Below, in pieces: positions 6,989 to 11,736 of a DNA stretch of 11,736 nucleotides. Both the position numbers and the translations under genes were made by a program. Under the pieces are notes generated by a model. It was not told where the DNA came from and did no database searches. It was given only the letters and a program-made list of their open reading frames with translations. Position 1 is the stretch's first letter. Each line of letters starts with the position of its first letter. This DNA comes from an uncultured Oscillospiraceae bacterium. Lineage in GTDB: Bacteria; Bacillota; Clostridia; Oscillospirales; Ruminococcaceae. The stretch lies in contig CAKSHG010000050.1 in assembly GCA_934456315.1 (NCBI GenBank), positions 1 through 11,736 of the forward strand, read 5' to 3'.

Positions 6989-7010
6989 TGCAAGAGATTT
7001 GTGATAAAAT
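6982..7010 (+). promoter_or_regulatory. Sigma-A promoter of rpiB-upp
   Basis: TTGACC (6982-6987) and TAAAAT (7005-7010) are 17 bases apart, with TGA just before the -10 (extended -10). The transcript starts near 7017, about 27 bases before the rpiB ATG. Confidence 0.8.
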
Positions 7011-7043
7011 AATAATATATTCTTTTTGAAAAGAGGTATCTGT

Positions 7044-7478
7044 ATGATCGCAATTGGTTCCGACCATGCCGGTTACGCACTCAAGTGCGAGATGATAAAG
7101 CACCTGGAGGAAAAGGGCGTCCAGTTCATCGACTGTGGCTGCAACGGTGAGAGCATCGATTATCCCGATATCGCGGAAAAGACCTGCGAGAAGGTCACTT
7201 CCGGCGAGGCTGACAAGGCTATCCTTATCTGCGGCACAGGCGTAGGCATTTCCATTTCTGCAAACAAGATAAAGGGTATACGCGCTGCGCTGTGCGGCGA
7301 CTGGTATTCCGCAAAGTACACCCGCCTGCATAACGACGCAAACGTTCTGTGCATGGGCGGCAGAGTTATCGGCGCAGGTCTTGCGGCGGAGATCGTGGAC
7401 GTGTTCCTGGATACCGAATTCGAGGGCGGCCGTCATGCCCGCCGAGTTGAAAAGATAATGAAGCTGGAGGAAAAGTAA
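7044..7478 (+). CDS. rpiB: Ribose-5-phosphate isomerase B
   Basis: RpiB interconverts ribose 5-phosphate and ribulose 5-phosphate in the pentose phosphate pathway. The 144-residue protein has the usual family length. It shows G-S-D7-H8-A-G at the N-terminus, the phosphate-binding active-site loop I-C63-G-T-G-V-G-I-S (62-70) with the catalytic cysteine, H96-N-D-A-N and R-V-I-G (107-110), and Arg130 near the end. The ATG at 7044 is favoured: AGAGGT (7032-7037) lies 6 bases upstream and the family starts at M-I-A-I-G-S-D. A TTG six codons earlier would place the start before the ribosome site. The LacA/LacB galactose-6-phosphate isomerase subunits are related, but the neighbouring upp and the lack of lac genes argue for RpiB. 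It is the first gene of the operon with upp. Confidence 0.95.
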   Translation: MIAIGSDHAGYALKCEMIKHLEEKGVQFIDCGCNGESIDYPDIAEKTCEKVTSGEADKAILICGTGVGISISANKIKGIRAALCGDWYSAKYTRLHNDANVLCMGGRVIGAGLAAEIVDVFLDTEFEGGRHARRVEKIMKLEEK

Positions 7479-7479
7479 T

Positions 7480-8112
7480 ATGAGTAACGTTATCGTTTGT
7501 GATCACCCGCTGGTTCAGCATAAGATCTCCCTGCTAAGGGACAAGAACACCGGTTCCAAGGAGTTCCGCGAGCTGGTCCAGGAGATCGCAATGTTCATGT
7601 GCTACGAAGCGACCCGCGACCTTCCGCTCAAGGAAGTACAGATCGAAACTCCGCTGGCGCTTGCAAACGCTAAGATCATCAGCGGCAGAAAGGTCGCTTT
7701 CGTTCCGATCATGAGAGCAGGTCTTGGCATGATGGAGGGCGCTCTGGCGCTGGTTCCCGCCGCTAAGGTAGGTCACATCGGTCTGTACCGCGACGAGGCC
7801 AACGGCAGCACCACGCATGAGTATTACTGCAAGCTCCCGTTCGATATCGCGAACCGCGAGGTCATCATCCTTGATCCGATGCTCGCTACCGGCGGCTCCG
7901 CTGTAAAGGCTATCAACATCGTCAAGCAGGCTGGCGCAAAGCAGATAAAGTTCATGTGTATCGTCACCTGCCCGCAGGGTCTTAAGGCTGTTCAGGAGGC
8001 TCACCCTGATGTTGACATCATCACCGGTGCCATCGACGAGGACCTTAACGAGAATCTCTATATCGTTCCCGGTATCGGCGACTGCGGCGACAGACTTTTC
8101 GGCACAAAGTAA
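7480..8112 (+). CDS. upp: Uracil phosphoribosyltransferase
   Basis: Upp makes UMP from uracil and PRPP, the main pyrimidine salvage step. The 210-residue protein matches the family throughout. The PRPP loop [14 protein letters not shown] occupies residues 128-141, and the uracil-binding end ([15 protein letters not shown]) lies at 195-209. [10 protein letters not shown] (75-84) is also conserved. The ATG is one base after the rpiB stop, and its GGAGG site (7466-7470) is inside the end of rpiB, so the two are co-transcribed and probably translationally linked. RpiB can feed ribose 5-phosphate toward PRPP, the second substrate of Upp. A transposon-like element starts 8 bases after the stop. Confidence 0.97.
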   Translation: MSNVIVCDHPLVQHKISLLRDKNTGSKEFRELVQEIAMFMCYEATRDLPLKEVQIETPLALANAKIISGRKVAFVPIMRAGLGMMEGALALVPAAKVGHIGLYRDEANGSTTHEYYCKLPFDIANREVIILDPMLATGGSAVKAINIVKQAGAKQIKFMCIVTCPQGLKAVQEAHPDVDIITGAIDEDLNENLYIVPGIGDCGDRLFGTK

Positions 8113-8116
8113 TTTA

Positions 8117-8120
8117 ATTA
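8117..8120. repeat. Left copy of the putative ATTA target-site duplication
   Basis: ATTA directly abuts the left terminal repeat and matches ATTA at 8351-8354 abutting the right one. Four AT-rich bases can match by chance in this region, so on its own it is weak evidence. Confidence 0.55.
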
Positions 8121-8350
8121 GGGAACCTCTAAAAACCGGTTTGAAAAGGGAAAATGGGTAGAGTGCGCCGAATGCGATGAAAGCCGACGAAGTAAGGCTG
8201 TATGCCTTACGAGGAGGTGCAACACGATGTTGCAGAGCGAAATAACCGGGCGACGGCATGGACACCGTCGCATCAGAAATTTCGCTCGTTGAAAGAAGCG
8301 GTCGGTGTGCTATACACATTTTCACTCAAACAAGGTTTTTAGAGGTGACC
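8121..8350. mobile_element. MITE-like non-autonomous element with structured interior
   Basis: The element is 230 bp and bounded by 17-bp terminal inverted repeats: GGGAACCTCTAAAAACC at 8121-8137 and its counterpart at 8334-8350, 15 of 17 matching. ATTA on both sides (8117-8120 and 8351-8354) looks like a 4-base target duplication. No transposase is encoded, so it would need one in trans. Inner pairings continue the symmetry: TTTGA/TCAAA (8140-8144, 8326-8330) and GAAAATG/CATTTTC (8150-8156, 8317-8323). The interior holds perfect hairpins: 8192-8198 with 8204-8210; 8218-8223 with 8229-8234; and 8235-8243 with 8279-8287, the last enclosing 8250-8256 with 8265-8271. Such folding is compatible with an RNA or with a hairpin-prone MITE. 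I cannot name the transposase family from the ends alone. Confidence 0.75.
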
Positions 8351-8354
8351 ATTA
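8351..8354. repeat. Right copy of the putative ATTA target-site duplication
   Basis: This is the partner of the ATTA at 8117-8120. Removing 8121-8354 would restore a continuous sequence joining the upp 3' end to the hairpin region at 8361-8453. Confidence 0.55.
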
Positions 8355-8371
8355 TAAAGACAGATATATCT

Positions 8372-8453
8372 GCGTCCTGAATGGGGAAAATACTGCCACC
8401 GGAGGGTCCGCTTCCGGCGGGAGCGCTGTACCCTGTTCAGGGCGCCGTTTTTT
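8372..8453 (+). terminator. Long nested hairpin with T-tract: probable upp-operon terminator or small RNA
   Basis: Bases 8372-8386 pair with 8431-8445 in a continuous 15-bp stem (three G-U pairs), enclosing a second hairpin (8399-8403 with 8413-8417, plus two more pairs after a mismatch). TTTTTT follows at 8448-8453. This is the only strong intrinsic terminator downstream of upp. It lies 260 bases from upp now, but only about 26 if the MITE-like element is removed. The large loop is unusual for a plain terminator, so a structured small RNA or attenuator is the alternative. A 12-base perfect palindrome (8361-8372, CAGATATATCTG) adjoins it. Confidence 0.6.
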
Positions 8454-8569
8454 GCGCTTGTAACGGTTACATGGATTGCAGAGCGGTTTTGCGCTGTCAA
8501 GGGGCATTTTGTACGAATTGCGGGGAAATATTTTTACATATTCTATATCTGCATATCGCATTTTACCGG
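8454..8569. other. Intergenic stretch with no recognised feature
   Basis: I see only small inverted repeats here, such as GTAAC-G-GTTAC at about 8460-8470, and increasing AT content toward the nrdD promoter. No convincing reading frame, RNA gene or riboswitch is visible. Confidence 0.5.
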
Positions 8570-8598
8570 TTGACTTATACAAGAAAAAGTGCTATTAT
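8570..8598 (+). promoter_or_regulatory. Sigma-A promoter of the nrdD-nrdG-dut operon
   Basis: TTGACT (8570-8575) and TATTAT (8593-8598) are 17 bases apart, with TGC directly upstream of the -10 (extended -10). The transcript would start near 8605, about 72 bases before the nrdD ATG. Confidence 0.8.
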
Positions 8599-8611
8599 AG
8601 ATATACTGCTA

Positions 8612-8621
8612 CTAGATATAG
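8612..8621. promoter_or_regulatory. Candidate NrdR box in the nrdD leader
   Basis: CTAGATATAG fits the palindromic core C-N-A-N-A-T-N-T-N-G of NrdR boxes, the sites of the ATP-cone repressor that controls ribonucleotide reductase genes. It lies just after the predicted transcription start. NrdR sites usually come in pairs about three helical turns apart, and I could not find a clear second copy, so this is tentative. Confidence 0.45.
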
Positions 8622-8676
8622 AATAATTGTATCAATGGCGATACAGAATTGAAGATTTGAAAGGAATGTCGGCTCA

Positions 8677-10797
8677 ATGATCAGGGTAATCAAAAAGGAC
8701 AACACGAAGGAAGAATTCAATGTCCAGAAGGTGGTGAATGCGGTAAACAAGTCCGCCACCCGCGTGATGTACGAGTTTACCCCGGAAGAGATCGAATTCA
8801 TATGCAAGTTCGTGACCGAAAAGGCGGAGGCGCTCCACACTGACGAGATAACCATCGCGCAGATGCACAACATCGTTGAGGGCGCTCTGGAGGCCACAAA
8901 CCCAGCCGTAGCCAAGAGCTACAAGGACTACCGCAACTACAAGCAGGATTTCGTCAGCATGCTGGACGAGGTTTACAAGAAGAGCCAGTCCATCATGTAC
9001 ATCGGCGACAAGGAGAACTCCAATACGGATTCCGCGCTGGTTTCCACCAAGCGCAGCCTTATCTTCAACGAGCTGAACAAGGAGCTGTACCAGAAGTTCT
9101 TCATGACCACCGAGGAGCTGCAGGCGTGCCGCGACGGCTACATCTACGTCCACGACATGAGCGCCCGCCGCGACACTATGAACTGCTGCCTTTTCGACGT
9201 CAAGAGCGTGCTGGAGGGCGGCTTTGAGATGGGTAACCTCTGGTACAACGAACCCAAGACACTTGCAGTTGCGTTTGACGTTATCGGCGACATCACGCTG
9301 TCCGCAGCGAGCCAGCAGTACGGCGGCTTCACCGTACCGAGCGTTGACCTGCTGCTGGAGCCCTACGCCGAGAAGTCCTACCAGAAACAGTTCGACCGCT
9401 ACAAGAGCCTGGGCTTGTCCGACGAAGTCGCGGAGCGCGAGGCTATGGCGGACGTCAAGGTGGATTTCGAGCAGGGATTCCAGGGCTGGGAGTACAAGTT
9501 CAATTCTGTAAGCTCCAGCCGCGGCGACTATCCGTTCATCACCATGACCGCCGGGACCGGTACAGGCAGATTCGCGAAGATGGCGAGCATAACCATGCTC
9601 GACGTCCGCCGCAATGGTCAGGGCAAGAAGAACTGCAAGAAGCCGGTTCTGTTCCCGAAGATCGTGTTCCTGTACGACGAGAACCTCCACGGACCCGGGA
9701 AGCCCCTTGAGGACGTGTTCCGCGCAGGCGTGGAATGCAGCTCCAAGGCAATGTACCCCGACTGGCTCAGCCTTACCGGCGACGGCTATGTTGCTTCCAT
9801 CTACAAGAAGTACGGCAGGATAATCAGCCCGATGGGCTGCCGCGCGTTCCTCTCTCCGTGGTTCGAGAGGGGCGGAATGGAGCCTGCTGACGAGAACGAC
9901 AAGCCGGTGTTCGTCGGAAGATTCAACATCGGAGCAGTGTCGCTGCACCTCCCGATGATTTACGCAAAGGCACAGCAGGAGAGCAGGGATTTCTTCGAGG
10001 TGCTGGATTACTACCTGAACCTCATCAGAAAGATACATATTCGTACCTACGATTATCTCGGCGAGATGAAAGCGAGCACCAATCCGCTCGCATACTGCGA
10101 GGGCGGCTTCCTCGGAGGGCATCTCGGCATTCACGACAAGATAAAGCCGCTGCTGAAGTCGGCTACCGCGTCGTTTGGAATAACCGCGCTCAACGAGCTT
10201 GAGCAGCTTGCGGACAAGAAGTCGCTTGCAGAGGACGGCAGCTTTGCACTCAAGGTCATGGAGTACATCAACAAGCGCGTCAGCGATTTCAAAAAAGAGG
10301 ACGGACATCTGTATGCCATCTATGGAACTCCGGCGGAGAACCTCTGCGGCTTGCAGATAAAGCAGTTCCGCAAGAAGTACGGCATAATCGAGAACGTGTC
10401 CGACCGCGAGTATGTCAGCAACAGCTTCCACTGCCACGTTACCGAGGACATCACACCGATACAGAAGCAGGACCGCGAGGAGCGTTTCTGGAACCTGTTC
10501 AACGGCGGCAAGATACAGTACGTCCGCTATCCTATCGATTACAACAAGGGCGCTGTTGAAACGCTGGTGCGCCGCGCGATGAACAAGGGATTCTACGAGG
10601 GCGTGAACCTGTCGCTCGCTTACTGCGATGACTGCGGCTACCAGCAGCTCGAGATGGACGTCTGCCCGAAGTGCGGCAGCAAGAATCTCACAAAGATAGA
10701 CCGCATGAACGGTTACCTTAGCTACTCAAGGGTAAAGGGCGATACGCGCCTTAACACCGCAAAGATGGCGGAGATAGCCGATCGAAAGAGCATGTAA
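8677..10797 (+). CDS. nrdD: Anaerobic (class III) ribonucleoside-triphosphate reductase
   Basis: NrdD reduces ribonucleoside triphosphates to deoxy forms without oxygen, using a glycyl radical. The 706-residue protein is close to the length of E. coli NrdD. Residues 1 to about 90 form an ATP-cone that senses ATP/dATP. Active-site cysteines are in M-N-C170-C171-L-F-D and M-G-C388-R, the latter being the thiyl-radical position. The C-terminal zinc site is Cys650, Cys653, Cys663 and Cys666, and the glycyl radical is expected at Gly679 in R-M-N-G-Y-L-S. AAAGGA (8660-8665) precedes the ATG by 11 bases, a rather long spacing. A 4-codon frame (8666-8680) overlaps the start as ATGA. nrdG follows after 23 bases. 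Together with the candidate NrdR box this indicates a dNTP-supply operon in a strict or facultative anaerobe. Confidence 0.97.
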   Translation: MIRVIKKDNTKEEFNVQKVVNAVNKSATRVMYEFTPEEIEFICKFVTEKAEALHTDEITIAQMHNIVEGALEATNPAVAKSYKDYRNYKQDFVSMLDEVYKKSQSIMYIGDKENSNTDSALVSTKRSLIFNELNKELYQKFFMTTEELQACRDGYIYVHDMSARRDTMNCCLFDVKSVLEGGFEMGNLWYNEPKTLAVAFDVIGDITLSAASQQYGGFTVPSVDLLLEPYAEKSYQKQFDRYKSLGLSDEVAEREAMADVKVDFEQGFQGWEYKFNSVSSSRGDYPFITMTAGTGTGRFAKMASITMLDVRRNGQGKKNCKKPVLFPKIVFLYDENLHGPGKPLEDVFRAGVECSSKAMYPDWLSLTGDGYVASIYKKYGRIISPMGCRAFLSPWFERGGMEPADENDKPVFVGRFNIGAVSLHLPMIYAKAQQESRDFFEVLDYYLNLIRKIHIRTYDYLGEMKASTNPLAYCEGGFLGGHLGIHDKIKPLLKSATASFGITALNELEQLADKKSLAEDGSFALKVMEYINKRVSDFKKEDGHLYAIYGTPAENLCGLQIKQFRKKYGIIENVSDREYVSNSFHCHVTEDITPIQKQDREERFWNLFNGGKIQYVRYPIDYNKGAVETLVRRAMNKGFYEGVNLSLAYCDDCGYQQLEMDVCPKCGSKNLTKIDRMNGYLSYSRVKGDTRLNTAKMAEIADRKSM

Positions 10798-10820
10798 AAA
10801 ATCGAAAGTGAACTGAAAAA

Positions 10821-11309
10821 ATGCGTTACCATAACATAACTACCGACGATATGCTTAACGGAGACGGACTGCGTACCGTGCTGTGGGTGGCGGGGTGCGA
10901 GCACCGCTGCCGGGGCTGCCACAATCCTATTACATGGGATATTGACGGCGGCATACCGTTTGACGAAGCGGCAGAGCAGGAGCTTTTCGAGAAGCTCTCC
11001 GCAGATTACATAAGCGGGATAACGTTCAGCGGAGGCGACCCGCTGCACCACCGCAACCGCGACGAGATAACCAGACTTGCGAAGAAAGTCCGCGAAACGC
11101 TGCCGGAAAAGAGCATCTGGCTGTACACCGGCTACAGCTGGGAGGACGTCTGCGACCTCGAGATAATCCCGCTGCTGGACGTGCTGGTGGACGGGAAATA
11201 CGTCAAGGCTGTCCGTGACCCCAAGCTGCACTGGAAAGGCAGCTCCAATCAGCGCGTGATAGACGTGCAGGAAACATTAAGACTAGGCAAGGTTGTACTG
11301 TTTGACTGA
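10821..11309 (+). CDS. nrdG: Anaerobic ribonucleotide reductase activating protein (radical SAM)
   Basis: NrdG uses a 4Fe-4S cluster and S-adenosylmethionine to place the glycyl radical on NrdD. The 162-residue protein carries the cluster motif C26-x3-C30-x2-C33 (G-C-E-H-R-C-R-G-C-H-N) and the SAM-binding G-G-D-P (71-74) in I-T-F-S-G-G-D-P-L. Other family features are N-G-D-G-L-R near the start and L-D-V-L-V-D-G-K-Y toward the C-terminus. The ATG at 10821 gives the normal family N-terminus (M-R-Y-H-N-I), but its ribosome binding site is poor (only AAAGTGA at 10804-10810), suggesting lower expression than NrdD or translational coupling. That fits an activase needed in small amounts. It sits between nrdD and dut on the same strand. 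Confidence 0.97.
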   Translation: MRYHNITTDDMLNGDGLRTVLWVAGCEHRCRGCHNPITWDIDGGIPFDEAAEQELFEKLSADYISGITFSGGDPLHHRNRDEITRLAKKVRETLPEKSIWLYTGYSWEDVCDLEIIPLLDVLVDGKYVKAVRDPKLHWKGSSNQRVIDVQETLRLGKVVLFD

Positions 11310-11326
11310 AAGGTGATGACGTTATT

Positions 11327-11736
11327 ATGAGAAGAATAGCAAAGTTCGAAAAGGTAAGCCTGAAGCAGTTCAAAGAAGGCTGCGAGCGTGAGGACGCGGA
11401 GAAGATCTACGAAACCATAAAGCTTCCGAAGCGCGCAACGGCTGGCTCTGCGGGGTATGATTTCTATGCTCCGTTCGACATCGAGCTGAAGCCCGGCGAA
11501 ACTGCGAAGATACCAACAGGTATCCGCGCGCTTATAGAGGACGGCTGGGTCCTGAAGATTTACCCGCGCAGCGGTCTGGGATTCAAGTATCGTCTACAGC
11601 TCAACAATACGGTCGGGATAATCGACAGCGACTATTCAAGCTCTGATAACGAGGGTCATATCTTCATAAAGGTGACGAACGATTCAAACGAGGGCAAGAC
11701 GCTTAGTATTCCGGCGGGAACAGGATTCGCGCAGGG
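11327..11736 (+). CDS. dut: dUTP diphosphatase (dUTPase), 3' end missing
   Basis: The frame is open to the window end, giving 136 residues. Trimeric dUTPase motifs appear in order: motif 1 A-G-Y-D45-F-Y-A-P, motif 2 P-R-S-G-L-G-F-K (80-87), motif 3 N-T-V-G-I-I-D100-S-D-Y with the catalytic Asp, motif 4 G-H-I-F-I-K-V-T-N, and the start of F-A-Q-G. The Gly-rich C-terminal motif is off the window. The enzyme splits dUTP to dUMP and pyrophosphate, keeping uracil out of DNA and feeding thymidylate synthesis. AGGTGA (11311-11316) is 10 bases before the ATG and overlaps the end of nrdG by nothing but is only 1-7 bases after its stop, so it is in the nrdD operon. The 30 residues before motif 1 form a longer N-terminal lead than in minimal dUTPases, and motif 3/4 spacing (S-S-S-D-N-E) departs from the usual R-G-E. 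dCTP deaminase is related but lacks this motif 3. Confidence 0.92.
   Translation, partial: MRRIAKFEKVSLKQFKEGCEREDAEKIYETIKLPKRATAGSAGYDFYAPFDIELKPGETAKIPTGIRALIEDGWVLKIYPRSGLGFKYRLQLNNTVGIIDSDYSSSDNEGHIFIKVTNDSNEGKTLSIPAGTGFAQ

Noticed and set aside
8121..8350. CRISPR array, tRNA, group II intron or known large ncRNA
   Set aside because: There are no direct repeat-spacer units, no cloverleaf with T-loop signature, and no domain V. The ends are inverted repeats with a target duplication, which fits a transposon-like element better.
8372..8447. Possible cobalamin or other known riboswitch upstream of nrdD, prompted by a GCCAC stretch at 8395
   Set aside because: The rest of the B12-box and core elements are absent. 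The structure ends in a terminator more than 100 bases before the mapped nrdD promoter, so it is not in the nrdD leader.
8674..10437. Long 587-codon open frame on the minus strand opposite nrdD
   Set aside because: nrdD motifs (ATP-cone, Cys pairs) are unambiguous on the plus strand. The antisense frame is a Val/Leu/Ala-rich shadow with no start-site signals.

Overview
The window looks like a piece of chromosome from a gut-type Clostridia, most likely Ruminococcaceae/Oscillospiraceae. The reasons are the moderately GC-rich coding sequence with frequent ATA isoleucine codons, strong GGAGG-type ribosome binding sites, consensus sigma-A promoters often with an extended -10 TG, a class III (oxygen-sensitive) ribonucleotide reductase, and the rpiB-upp gene order that I associate with Clostridia. 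Taxonomy is inferred from these traits and not from any search.

Layout. 1-630 is the 3' part of an alpha/beta hydrolase gene. It converges on a 42-residue membrane-peptide gene (689-817, minus) across a bidirectional terminator. That small gene is head-to-head with topB (898-2979), a type IA topoisomerase III. 3044-6910 is a small carbohydrate/regulation block: a TIM-barrel sugar isomerase/epimerase-like protein, an unrecognised 69-residue Ala-rich exported-looking peptide, a GH127-type (DUF1680) beta-L-arabinofuranosidase-like enzyme and, convergent with it, an AraC-family regulator with a cupin sensor domain. Each has its own recognisable promoter. The regulator is divergent from the rpiB-upp operon (7044-8112), which joins pentose phosphate metabolism to uracil salvage.

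8113-8676 has no conventional gene but is rich in structure. It holds a 230-bp MITE-like element (8121-8350) with 17-bp terminal inverted repeats, an ATTA target duplication and several internal hairpins. Next is a long nested hairpin ending in a T-tract (8372-8453), probably the displaced upp terminator or a small RNA. Last come a strong promoter and a candidate NrdR box for the next operon.

8677-11736 is a deoxynucleotide supply operon: nrdD (anaerobic ribonucleotide reductase), nrdG (its radical-SAM activase) and a dUTPase gene cut by the window end. The first two make dNTPs; the third removes dUTP and supplies dUMP for thymidylate synthesis.

Most of the window is ordinary housekeeping and carbohydrate chromosome. 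I found no clear new multi-gene system. The most unusual items are the structured transposon-like element at 8121-8350, which also carries a small reading frame behind a near-perfect Shine-Dalgarno, and the two small unrecognised peptide genes.
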